From Cyanobacteria bacterium RU_5_0 (GTDB lineage Bacteria; Cyanobacteriota; Cyanobacteriia; Elainellales; Elainellaceae), in assembly GCA_012033255.1 (NCBI GenBank), contig JAAUSF010000035.1:1-41985 (forward strand): DNA of 41,985 bases. Reading direction: 5' to 3'. A program made the translations under genes and the position numbers. Below are positions 1 to 7,595 of this stretch, in pieces. Position 1 is the stretch's first letter; the number at the start of each line of letters is the position of its first letter. The notes under the pieces are model-generated. The model saw only the letters and a list, made by a program, of their open reading frames with translations, made no database searches and had not been told where the DNA came from.

Positions 1-226
1 AACCGACTATCGTGTCAAATAAACCCCGCTCTTGCAATGGTTCTGGCTCTCTTGGTTCTCTCAGATGTTTTTACAATACAGGCATTTCCACGGCTTGAAC
101 ATCTTTTCACCATACTGAGAATTGCTGGTTCTGTCCCGTAAAATGAGACGAGACGGTAGTTTACTGTTAATGTAATACTGTTGTCCTGTTTTTTACGCTT
201 GTGGAAGCATTGCTTCGGTAAAAACA

Positions 227-430
227 ATGCAAGACTTTTTTAATAACATCTCACGATACCCTCGATACCTGATCAGCTTTACCCTCGGCGTGTTCATGTC
301 GGCATTCAGTCCGCTAATGCCGTTGTTTCAGCGTCCGGTGACAGCGATCGCCACGATCGCTGTTCTCATTGCTGCTTTTGCATCCCTCGCCTTTACCCTC
401 CGCGCTATGCTGGGACTAGGTGCCGTTTAG
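227..430 (+). CDS. ycf33: DUF751 / Ycf33 family small membrane protein
   Basis: This 67-residue protein begins MQDFFNNISRYPRY, the typical opening of the Ycf33/DUF751 family found in cyanobacteria and in red and other algal plastids. Two hydrophobic stretches, about residues 15-33 and 38-60, are separated by a Pro-containing loop (FSPLMPLFQRP), so it is probably an integral thylakoid or plasma membrane protein. The family has no firmly established biochemical role. It lies about 180 bp upstream of rbfA on the same strand. The 226 bp before it show no other gene I can support. Family assignment is good and function is unknown. Confidence 0.85.
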   Translation: MQDFFNNISRYPRYLISFTLGVFMSAFSPLMPLFQRPVTAIATIAVLIAAFASLAFTLRAMLGLGAV

Positions 431-610
431 AGAATTTGGCTATCCGTCTTTCATCATCAGCATTTTTGCGGTAGACCATCTTGTGATGAACGGATACAAT
501 CCGCACGGAGTATGTTTTGATCCTGCCGATCGCGTTCAAAATGGTGTTCAAAGCGGATGGTTGAGTGCTGATCCTGGATGGCTAACAGCGTGTTGAATTG
601 GAGAAGTTTT

Positions 611-1039
611 ATGGCTACCAGTCGTCGTGTTGCCCGTGTCGCAGAATTGATTAGGCGGGAGGTCAGCCAACTCCTGTTCTCTGGCATCAAAGATGAACGA
701 GTTGGGATGGGAATGGTCAGTGTGACTAATGTGGATGTGTCAGGCGATTTACAACATGCCAAGGTCTTTGTCAGTATTTATGGCAGTGATGAAGCGAGAG
801 CAGAAACAATGGCAGGCTTAAAATCTGCTACAGGCTATGTCCGGGCTGAATTAGGACAACGGATTCGCCTGCGTCGTACACCCGAAATTGTGTTTCTAGA
901 GGATCGATCGATCGAACGAGGTACCAAGGTGTTGTCGTTGTTAAACCGCCTTAACCAAGAACGAAATGATACTGATGGTACTGATGATGGGTGGGATGAA
1001 GACGACGCGATCGGTGCAGAAGAGGATGTCGCTACCTGA
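611..1039 (+). CDS. rbfA: 30S ribosome-binding factor RbfA
   Basis: RbfA binds the 30S subunit late in assembly and helps mature the 5' end of 16S rRNA. The protein shows the usual KH-like family pattern: [17 protein letters not shown] at the N terminus, a [12 protein letters not shown] strand, [10 protein letters not shown], and the closing [17 protein letters not shown] chose ATG 611 ([10 protein letters not shown]) over an in-frame ATG at 578, because family members begin just before RRVARVAE; this gives 142 residues. The C-terminal tail is acidic ([19 protein letters not shown]). The last codons overlap the ATG of the downstream GH3 gene by 14 bp, which suggests translational coupling. 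Confidence 0.95.
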   Translation: MATSRRVARVAELIRREVSQLLFSGIKDERVGMGMVSVTNVDVSGDLQHAKVFVSIYGSDEARAETMAGLKSATGYVRAELGQRIRLRRTPEIVFLEDRSIERGTKVLSLLNRLNQERNDTDGTDDGWDEDDAIGAEEDVAT

Positions 1040-2678
1040 TTGGGAACGCTTGCCGCTAGCGAAACAAATCGCCCAGATGATCGTTGTGCGTGCTTCAGGG
1101 TATCTATTCGATCACCAGATTCAGTATCCCCAGTGGGAACCGCCTGCGGATATCTTGCGCGATCGAATACAAGAATTAGGGGTCGGTGGCGTAATTTTGT
1201 TGGGTGGTAGTGCCGCAGAAGTGGGAGTTCGATCGCGGCAACTGCAAGACTGGGCATCCATTCCATTACTGATTGCTGCCGATATTGAGGAAGGGGTTGG
1301 GCAACGATTTGCCGGAGCAACCTGGTTTCCGCCGCCGATGGCAATTGCTGCTCTCCCAAACCAGTCAGACTTTCTACCAACCGATGCGGCTCGGCAAATG
1401 GGCGCGATCACGGCTCAAGAAGCTCTAGCGATCGGGATTAACTGGTTGTTGGCTCCGGTGGTAGATGTGAATAATAACCCTCAGAATCCGGTGATCAATG
1501 TTCGATCGTTTGGCGAAACGGCAGCAATCGTGTGTGAATTGGCGATCGCGTTTCTGCAAGGCGCACAGCAACATCCCATCCTGACAACCGCAAAACACTT
1601 TCCCGGACACGGAGATACCGCCACCGATTCTCACCTTGATTTACCCATTCTGCCCCATCCGCTCGATCGCCTGACTGAAGTAGAGTTTCCCCCGTTTCAA
1701 GCGGCGATCGCGAATAATGTAGATGCTGTGATGACGGCTCATCTGCAAATTCCGGCATTGGATACTGAGTATCCCGCTACACTATCTCATCGGATTTTGA
1801 CAGGCGAATTGCGACAACGATTAGGATTTGAGGGATTAATCGTCACAGATGCACTAATTATGGGCGCAATCGCTAATCGTTATGGTGCCGATGAAGCGGC
1901 GGTAATGGCGATCGATGCCGGTGTTGATATTCTTCTGATGCCGCCTGATCCAGAAGGAGCCATTCATGCCATTTGCCAAGCCATCGAAACAGGACGGATT
2001 ACAATCGATCGCATTCAGGCTTCCCTGGAGCGAATTTGGCGATCGAAACGCAACGTTTGCTTCCCTGCTGTTGCAGACAATCCTCATGCCTGGGAAACTG
2101 TCCCGCCGCCAATCCGACTAGAACACCTGGCACAACCAAACGCGATCGCCACTGCAACACACATCCTGCATGGTTCTCAAAAGATTCATCGTCCTACTCA
2201 AAACCGCATCGATCGGACGAGGCGATCATTATCGCTTAGGAACTTGATCTTGCTGGATAGCGTTATTGGCTCTGGCTTCCTGACCCTCAACACTCCTGCA
2301 ATCACCCTGCCTCAGCAATGGGGCTATCACTTGCAAATTATCGATCGTTACACGCCCCCAATCTCACTTGATGCTACCACCGACACTCATCCCACACTGC
2401 TGCAACTGTTCATTCGAGGCAATCCCTTCCGAGGCAGTGCCGACCTCACCCAAATCGCTCAAGACTGGTTCACATTCCTGCTGGAAACCGATCGTCTGCA
2501 AGCCCTCGTCATCTACGGCAGTCCCTACGTTCTAGACCCATTCCTGCCCCAACTTCCACCCGATATTCCCTACGTCTTCACCTACGGTCAGATGGCGGCT
2601 GCCCAGGCGATCGCCCTAGAAACCCTCTTCAGCGAAACAACCCAACCCATTCAACTCAATCAAATCTTCACCGACTAA
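1026..2678 (+). CDS. Glycoside hydrolase family 3 protein, NagZ-like beta-N-acetylhexosaminidase
   Basis: GH3 enzymes of the NagZ type remove N-acetylglucosamine from muropeptides during peptidoglycan recycling. The signature [14 protein letters not shown] is at residues 190-203. The Asp201-Ser-His203 element corresponds to the Asp/His acid-base pair of NagZ enzymes, and Asp275 in [11 protein letters not shown] is the expected nucleophile. At 550 residues it is longer than single-domain NagZ (about 340), with a second C-terminal domain from about residue 350. The start was set at ATG 1026 ([18 protein letters not shown]). Upstream in-frame ATGs lie inside rbfA and encode a low-quality tail. 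It overlaps rbfA by 14 bp. Substrate specificity is not proven by sequence. Confidence 0.88.
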   Translation: MSLPDWERLPLAKQIAQMIVVRASGYLFDHQIQYPQWEPPADILRDRIQELGVGGVILLGGSAAEVGVRSRQLQDWASIPLLIAADIEEGVGQRFAGATWFPPPMAIAALPNQSDFLPTDAARQMGAITAQEALAIGINWLLAPVVDVNNNPQNPVINVRSFGETAAIVCELAIAFLQGAQQHPILTTAKHFPGHGDTATDSHLDLPILPHPLDRLTEVEFPPFQAAIANNVDAVMTAHLQIPALDTEYPATLSHRILTGELRQRLGFEGLIVTDALIMGAIANRYGADEAAVMAIDAGVDILLMPPDPEGAIHAICQAIETGRITIDRIQASLERIWRSKRNVCFPAVADNPHAWETVPPPIRLEHLAQPNAIATATHILHGSQKIHRPTQNRIDRTRRSLSLRNLILLDSVIGSGFLTLNTPAITLPQQWGYHLQIIDRYTPPISLDATTDTHPTLLQLFIRGNPFRGSADLTQIAQDWFTFLLETDRLQALVIYGSPYVLDPFLPQLPPDIPYVFTYGQMAAAQAIALETLFSETTQPIQLNQIFTD

Positions 2679-2684
2679 CCATCC

Positions 2685-2729
2685 CTCATCTCCCTCATCT
2701 CCCTCATCTCCCTCATCTCCCTCATCTCC
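2685..2729 (+). repeat. Five tandem copies of a 9-bp pyrimidine-rich unit
   Basis: The unit CTCATCTCC is repeated five times without interruption between the stop of the GH3 gene and the ATG of the ABC permease. It ends 11 bp before that ATG and occupies the place where a ribosome-binding site would be expected. No purine-rich Shine-Dalgarno sequence is visible there. Confidence 0.95.
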
Positions 2730-2740
2730 CCCCTCTCCCC

Positions 2741-3514
2741 ATGCTCCCCCTCTTCCTCGCCGAACTCAAACGCAGTTGGATTCAACTCATCCGCTATGCC
2801 TCCGAGATCGTTGCGACGATCGTTGGAACAACTATCATCTTTTATGGACTCTTCCTCAGCACTCGCTACATTGCTGGATCGGGATTCCAGTTTGGCGATC
2901 GCCTCGACTCAATCATCATCGGGTACGTTCTTTGGGCGCTAATGATTTTCATCCTGAGTGATATCGCGGGAGGACTGCAAAACGAAGCCCGTACAGGCAC
3001 TTTAGAGCAACTGTTTCTCTCACCTTACGGAGCAATAAACGTATTTTTGATGCGGGCGATCGCGAGTCTCCTGCTTAACCTTGCCATTAACCTCGGTATT
3101 CTACTCGCGATCCTCTTGCTGACAGGTAGCCAACTTGCCTTCCCAATCACCCTGTTTCCGCCTCTGTTGGCTGTTTTGCTAGGAGCTTATGGCATCTCAT
3201 TTGCAATGGGTTCATTAGCCTTGTTGCTCAAACAAGTGCAACAGCTACTTAGCATTTTTCAGTTTGCCTTACTGTTTCTGTTCACGGCTCCTGTTGAAAC
3301 CTGGACAGGAGTGTGGCAGGTTTTGGGCTATTTGCTGCCAATGGCTCCTGGGGCAGGCTTATTACGAGATGTGATGGCGAGAAATCAAGGGTTGGATGGA
3401 GTGGTACTGACGATCGCTCTGCTCAATGGTGCAATTTACCTGAGCATTGGGCTAATGCTTTTTCGATGGGCAGAACGAGAAGCCAAGCGGAGCGGCAAGC
3501 TAGCCGGATACTAG
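2741..3514 (+). CDS. ABC-2 type transporter permease
   Basis: This 257-residue protein has six predicted membrane helices. It contains the ABC-2 family pattern in which a membrane segment is followed by GGLQNEARTGTLEQLFLSP, the E-x-GTLEQL motif of ABC-2 exporters. Such permeases pair with a separate ATPase to export lipids, polysaccharides or drugs. No ATP-binding subunit is adjacent, so it must use one encoded elsewhere or act in another context. It starts 62 bp after the GH3 gene, and its leader holds the 9-bp tandem repeat. Its stop codon overlaps, through the shared palindrome CTAG, with the stop of the convergent DUF1517 gene. The transported substrate is unknown. Confidence 0.85.
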   Translation: MLPLFLAELKRSWIQLIRYASEIVATIVGTTIIFYGLFLSTRYIAGSGFQFGDRLDSIIIGYVLWALMIFILSDIAGGLQNEARTGTLEQLFLSPYGAINVFLMRAIASLLLNLAINLGILLAILLLTGSQLAFPITLFPPLLAVLLGAYGISFAMGSLALLLKQVQQLLSIFQFALLFLFTAPVETWTGVWQVLGYLLPMAPGAGLLRDVMARNQGLDGVVLTIALLNGAIYLSIGLMLFRWAEREAKRSGKLAGY

Positions 3515-4626
3515 ACCTGAACTAAACCAGGATATTCGGTCAGCAATTCATCATAAGTGAGGCTGTCACTCTCATCCTGCGGACTCCAGAGCAGTTCAAA
3601 CACCATGAGATAATCGGGTGTAACGGCTCCGAGTCGTTGAAGGGTAGCTTGCAGATCAGTCGTGGAAAAGATGGGATTGGTAAGTAGGGGGCGATCGTCG
3701 GCTGTTCCCACTAATAGTGTTACTACGATGTATGCTGCCGGACCGTCATCCTCGGACAACACTGGAGCCGCTTGACGACGAATTCGTCCACCCACGTTTG
3801 CTAGGGCTTCAGCACTAAACTTACTGCGCTCCTCGATCGACAGTTGCTCAAACAGTCTAGACGCTTCCTGACGGCTCTTGACCGTTTTGGAACTAGAGCG
3901 AACATGAGTCCAGTTTTCGGGCGATCGCAGTAATGCCAATACTGTTTCCTGCAAGAGTTGCGTCAATCCCTCGGAGGTTTCTGTGTCAGCGTTGAGAGTT
4001 AATTCCGTTAAATCAATTTGAATTTGCCGCGCTTGAGCTAACAAAGCAACTTGCAGCATTGTCACCGTTACCGTGTCATTGTCCACTTCAGAGGGATAGC
4101 CACCATAGCCATTTGAGTAACTATTTGAGTAACTATCTGAACTGTAGCTATTATGACCACTGCCCGATCGTCTCATGTTCATCACGATCAGGTAAGCCAC
4201 CAGCAAAACCCCAATTCCGCCAACCAGCAGCAACAGCCCAAAGGGGAACCCAGAAGACGGACTTGTGGTAATAACAGTCGGACTAACTGGAACCGGAACG
4301 GGAACGGGAGCAACCACCGGAGGATTGGGATTATATGATGGTGTGGATGGACGGGTAGATGGTGCAACTTGAGGCGAATCGCTGGTTGAAGGGCGGGAGG
4401 TTGGACGATCGCGCCCACCTGAATCCTCAGAATCCTGTGAAGAACGTCTTCTGTTGAAGTTTCCGCCTCGGCTACGCCCACCCCGGCTCCTTGCCTCAAC
4501 ATGATCGTTACCTGGAATAATTTGTTGTCCAGATAAACCAGCTTGCAAATCAACACCCAAACTGTTGAACAACATAAACGCTAGTGCTGTTGCACCAAAG
4601 AGCCTAAATGTAGAAAAGCCTCGCAT
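3511..4626 (-). CDS. DUF1517 family membrane protein
   Basis: The 371-residue protein begins with a hydrophobic signal or anchor segment (about 5-25). An Arg/Gly/Ser-rich segment follows (SRGGRSRGGNFNRRR, about 46-62), then a Pro/Ser/Thr-rich low-complexity linker and a second membrane helix (about 132-152). The C-terminal cytoplasmic domain from about residue 185 reads VTVTMLQVALLAQAR and runs to the end. This layout is that of DUF1517 proteins of cyanobacteria and plastids, whose role is not established. In the domain, SSKTVKSRQEASRLFEQLS and YIVVTLLVGT are the recognisable strands and helices. It is convergent with the ABC permease and overlaps it by 4 bp. Confidence 0.85.
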   Translation of the reverse strand: MRGFSTFRLFGATALAFMLFNSLGVDLQAGLSGQQIIPGNDHVEARSRGGRSRGGNFNRRRSSQDSEDSGGRDRPTSRPSTSDSPQVAPSTRPSTPSYNPNPPVVAPVPVPVPVSPTVITTSPSSGFPFGLLLLVGGIGVLLVAYLIVMNMRRSGSGHNSYSSDSYSNSYSNGYGGYPSEVDNDTVTVTMLQVALLAQARQIQIDLTELTLNADTETSEGLTQLLQETVLALLRSPENWTHVRSSSKTVKSRQEASRLFEQLSIEERSKFSAEALANVGGRIRRQAAPVLSEDDGPAAYIVVTLLVGTADDRPLLTNPIFSTTDLQATLQRLGAVTPDYLMVFELLWSPQDESDSLTYDELLTEYPGLVQV

Positions 4627-5102
4627 GAATCAATTGACCTCAGTGAATCTGAAATAAACCCTGACACCCAGATTTCCCAAATTGTTGCAATACAGCAATT
4701 TTCAAATCAATAAACCTCAAATCGAAGGGTGGGCATTGCCACAGTGCTTGATCAATAGAGCGTTTTATGATCTGATGGGCAGTGCCCATCCTACTGGAAA
4801 TCGCTATAACTCTGATTTATCTGATTTATCCGCAGTTCTAACGCCGATCTTAGCCTTTTTTCGTTAAGGGTATACCGTCCTGTCGCATGACATCGCCCTT
4901 AGCCATAGGATTGAAAGAGCTACGGTTTAAGCCATGAATCTTAATTCTTGCTTCAAGGGCAAGTTCGCTCGTCACACAGTAGTCTCAGGTTGAGCAAAAA
5001 ATCTTAATGCCTGGATCATGTTATTTGGGTTCCAGAATCTCCTAGGCTGATCAAAGGTAAATCTTTCACCCTAGCCGTTTGTTCGCTGCCCTATCGCAAG
5101 CT
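4627..5102. other. Intergenic region with a MITE-like repeat
   Basis: No convincing gene is seen here; a 61-codon open frame at 4682-4867 is low-complexity repeat sequence. Positions 4690-4809 form a MITE-like unit. The left end ATACAGCAATTTTCA resembles the inverted right end TTATAGCGATTTCCA. Inside are two copies of a palindromic core: GGTGGGCATTGCCACA near 4730 and ATGGGCAGTGCCCATCC near 4777. The remaining sequence up to the GIY-YIG gene is the presumed promoter region. Confidence 0.5.
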
Positions 5103-5642
5103 ATGACTTCTAATACTACGATTTCCAACCTGGCTGATTTAGAGTTCATTCCCTATCTAGATGAAAATGGGCAATTAATCGATCGATTTACTGGAACGAT
5201 CGGCGTCTATGCCATTTTTGACCAAGCTAAATCACTCTGCTATATCGGCTACTCGCGGGATATTTCGCTAAGCCTGAAGCAACATTTAGTACGGCAACCT
5301 CAATACTGCTACTGGTTTAAGGTACAAACGATCGATCGCCCCAGTCGTGCTGTTTTGGAAGGCATTCGGGATGCCTGGATTATGGAAAATGAAGCAATGC
5401 CCATCGGAAATGGGGCAGACGAAAAATGTTGGACTCAGGCGATCGATGCGAAGGCAAAAATGACACCTGAAGAACAAGCGAATTACGAGGCAAGCGATGA
5501 TTTAGGCAAAATCAAAACCCTGAAGCAAGTTGCCCGACGAGTCGAACAAGAGGTTTTATCACTTTTAGAAGCCCGTGGCGTTAGGCTATCAATCCGCTTC
5601 GATCCAAAGTTGAAGGAGGACGGACTGCTAGACGTGAAATAG
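5103..5642 (+). CDS. GIY-YIG nuclease family protein
   Basis: The segment TGTIGVYAIFDQAKSLCYIGYSRDI, split as GVYAI and CYIGYS, matches the two halves of the GIY-YIG fold. An Arg follows in YSRD and further downstream there is a Glu in VLEGIRDAW, consistent with the catalytic Arg and the metal-binding Glu. These proteins cleave or nick DNA, but many small cyanobacterial members have no assigned substrate. I prefer ATG 5103 (MTSNTTISNL), giving 179 residues; an upstream in-frame TTG at 5079 is possible. The C-terminal half is charged and helical with no recognised domain. It is convergent with the glutathione transferase gene. Confidence 0.75.
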   Translation: MTSNTTISNLADLEFIPYLDENGQLIDRFTGTIGVYAIFDQAKSLCYIGYSRDISLSLKQHLVRQPQYCYWFKVQTIDRPSRAVLEGIRDAWIMENEAMPIGNGADEKCWTQAIDAKAKMTPEEQANYEASDDLGKIKTLKQVARRVEQEVLSLLEARGVRLSIRFDPKLKEDGLLDVK

Positions 5643-5714
5643 ATTACTTAAACGCTAGACGAAAAGACTCTCAACCGTCCGCTCCATCGTGTTGTTATCC
5701 TGCTGGCTGTTACG

Positions 5715-6380
5715 CTACAGAATCATCGCAGACAAGTATGCATTACGCTGTTTAAGAAATGTGAGTAAACGCTCCGAATAATCCTCGGTAACGGCGTGTT
5801 GAATTGACGATCGAGCTTGAAGTGATTGCCGCCAATCTCTAACTTTTGGAGTGTTAGCAAAAACGCTAAAGTCTGCGATTTTGTCAAACACATCAAAGTA
5901 ACGGAAAATCGCTCCATAAACGGCATCGACAAGTGAAAACCTCTCGTCAGCGAAGTAAGCACCGTTGCCAAGATTCTGCTCAATCCAGGTGAATTTTTGC
6001 ATTAATTCACCCCGCTTCTGTTCAAACGTATCTTGATCCAGTGCATTGTAAAATCCAGCAATTCCATTGAGAATGCTAGACCCAAACTCAATCCAACTCC
6101 GATGTTTTGCCTTTTGCAGGGGGTCATTTGGATGCAATGAGCCAGGGGTGATTTCATCCAAATACTCACAAATCACTGCCGATTCAAATAGAACTTCCTC
6201 ATTCACCTTCAGCAAGGGCACTTTTCCCAATGGTGAAATTTCGCGAAACCAATCAGGCTTGTTAGACAAATCGATATAGGTTCGCTCATGCGGAATTTCT
6301 TTTTCGAGTAGCGTAATGACGGCTCGCTGAACGTAGGGACAAAGATGATGGCTGATTAGCTCCAGCTTGGGCATTGACAT
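5715..6380 (-). CDS. Glutathione S-transferase family protein
   Basis: The thioredoxin-like N-terminal domain is at about residues 3-80. It carries SHHLCPYVQRA with a Cys-Pro catalytic-type motif, the cis-Pro region LGKVPLLKV, and ESAVICEYLDE for the glutathione gamma-Glu site. The helical C-terminal domain contains FTWIEQNL and SLVDAVYGAIFRYF. The Cys-containing active site is like omega or bacterial Cys-GSTs, so it is likelier to do thiol reduction or deglutathionylation than simple conjugation. ATG 6380 was chosen because AGAGG lies about 9 nt upstream; an in-frame ATG at 6416 has none. It follows the NTF2-like gene by 32 bp and shares its promoter with the MarR operator sites. Confidence 0.88.
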   Translation of the reverse strand: MSMPKLELISHHLCPYVQRAVITLLEKEIPHERTYIDLSNKPDWFREISPLGKVPLLKVNEEVLFESAVICEYLDEITPGSLHPNDPLQKAKHRSWIEFGSSILNGIAGFYNALDQDTFEQKRGELMQKFTWIEQNLGNGAYFADERFSLVDAVYGAIFRYFDVFDKIADFSVFANTPKVRDWRQSLQARSSIQHAVTEDYSERLLTFLKQRNAYLSAMIL

Positions 6381-6412
6381 AATTAGCACCTCTGACTTGT
6401 GCAAAACAGCTA

Positions 6413-6769
6413 TCAAGACCCGTAGTAAAACCGTTCGTGGACAACTTGATCATCCTTCCATCGCTGCACAGAGACTTGATGATACGATCGGTTGCCCCAA
6501 TCCTGGTGAGTGTAGTCCAGCCACCACTCGGAAAGAATCACATCTTCACCAAACGCAACACTCTTCACCTCTGCGCCTCGAAATTCAACTAGCTTAGAAA
6601 AGAATTCTTGCTCTCGTTGGCGGTTTGCATCTTTTCCAACCGTTGGAGGGTTTTCATTCTCCTGCATCACGACTTCATCCGCGTAATATTTCTCAAACGC
6701 CTCCAATGCTTTGCCTTGCAGCACTAGATCTTTGATCTCTTCAAAGGCAAGCTTCAAATCAATGCTCAT
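6413..6769 (-). CDS. SnoaL/NTF2-like protein
   Basis: At 118 residues this is the size of a single cone-shaped NTF2-like/SnoaL domain. Features are FEEIKDLVLQGKALEAFEKYYADEVVMQEN at the N terminus (helices closing the pocket), then GKDANRQREQEFFSKL and strands ending VSVQRWKDDQVVHERFYYG. Such proteins are small-molecule isomerases, hydrolases or binding proteins; the ligand here is unknown. The start at 6769 has GAGGT just upstream. It is the first gene after the divergent promoter and is probably co-transcribed with the GST. It is likely controlled by the MarR regulator encoded on the other strand. Confidence 0.8.
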   Translation of the reverse strand: MSIDLKLAFEEIKDLVLQGKALEAFEKYYADEVVMQENENPPTVGKDANRQREQEFFSKLVEFRGAEVKSVAFGEDVILSEWWLDYTHQDWGNRSYHQVSVQRWKDDQVVHERFYYGS

Positions 6770-6785
6770 GGTTGACCTCAACTAA

Positions 6786-6873
6786 TTGCAACTGCAACTT
6801 CTTCAGTGATACTCTACAATAGTTGCATCTGCAATTATCTCATCCAAATCGTCACATATCGTCGCATTTGCAA
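6786..6873. promoter_or_regulatory. Three-copy palindromic operator between a MarR gene and its divergent targets
   Basis: The 142-bp divergent promoter region contains the palindrome TTGCA-N2-TGCAA three times. It is at 6786-6797 (spacer AC), at 6823-6834 (spacer TC), and in a one-mismatch copy TCGCA-TT-TGCAA at 6862-6873. Centres are 37 and 39 bp apart. Its position between a MarR-type gene and divergently read genes is the usual arrangement for autoregulated MarR repressors. Confidence 0.8.
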
Positions 6874-6911
6874 TCATTCACAGTTCAACTAATACAGTTC
6901 AACTAATATCG

Positions 6912-7361
6912 ATGTCTGTTAATCTCAGTAAAGCGCATAACCTTGCATGGCGAAAGTTTCTGACCGCTCATGTGACGCTGATCGAGCGCATTGAGCGGGA
7001 TCTAGCCACCGCAGAATTGCCGCCGCTCAGTTGGTATGATGTTCTGTTTGCGCTATCAGAAGCGCCTGAGCGTCAACTTCGTCTGCACGAACTGGCCCAA
7101 GCTGTTCTCCTGAGTCGCAGCAATGTCACCCGTCTCGTCGATCGCTTAGAAGTCGCAGGACTGCTCCAGCGAGAGCAATGTAAGCGCGATCGTCGTGGAG
7201 CGTTTGCGGTCATTACAGTAGAAGGTCTCGCAATGCTGGAGTGCATGTGGTCGGTTTATGAGTCAGGAATCGTGAAGTATTTTGCTTGTCATCTTGATGC
7301 AACTGAAGTGAAGCTTTTTACGAAAATCTTGAATCGGATGACGAGTATTTCAGACTTATAA
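6912..7361 (+). CDS. MarR family transcriptional regulator
   Basis: This 149-residue protein has the MarR winged-helix layout. An N-terminal dimerisation helix is followed by the recognition helix-turn-helix in LRLHELAQAVLLSRSNVTRLVDRLEVAGLL (about 57-86). The beta-wing is REQCKRDRRGAFAVIT, including the conserved Asp-Arg pair. MarR proteins are dimeric, ligand- or thiol-responsive repressors that usually control a divergent gene. There is a single Cys (in the wing) and another two in the C-terminal half, so thiol sensing is possible but not shown. Divergent neighbours are the NTF2-like and GST genes, and the three palindromes between them are its probable binding sites. Confidence 0.92.
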   Translation: MSVNLSKAHNLAWRKFLTAHVTLIERIERDLATAELPPLSWYDVLFALSEAPERQLRLHELAQAVLLSRSNVTRLVDRLEVAGLLQREQCKRDRRGAFAVITVEGLAMLECMWSVYESGIVKYFACHLDATEVKLFTKILNRMTSISDL

Positions 7362-7595
7362 CGGATAACTTAACAACCACTACCACCATCTGTAACCGAA
7401 GCAGGCTAACGGTTGCAGTCAGCGGCTGCCATTAGCCCCGAACTGCCATCTAGCAACACACCCATATAACTGCCAATAATTTTTGATTTCACTCTGGAGG
7501 GAGGCGGTGGATCATTCGAGATACCGCAGTCATTGAACAGATGCCATATATATGGATCGCTTGTACTATTAAATTGGTGATTCTGCGTTGCACTA

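Noticed and set aside
15..227. 70-codon minus-strand open frame at the window start
   Set aside because: Basic, low-complexity composition without any family pattern; it lies in the promoter region of ycf33.
835..1380. 181-codon minus-strand frame opposite rbfA and the GH3 gene
   Set aside because: It is antisense to two well-identified genes, Arg/Ser-rich and without motifs; a shadow of HIP1-rich coding DNA.
4682..4867. 61-codon open frame
   Set aside because: It runs through a MITE-like repeat and has no family similarity or coding bias.
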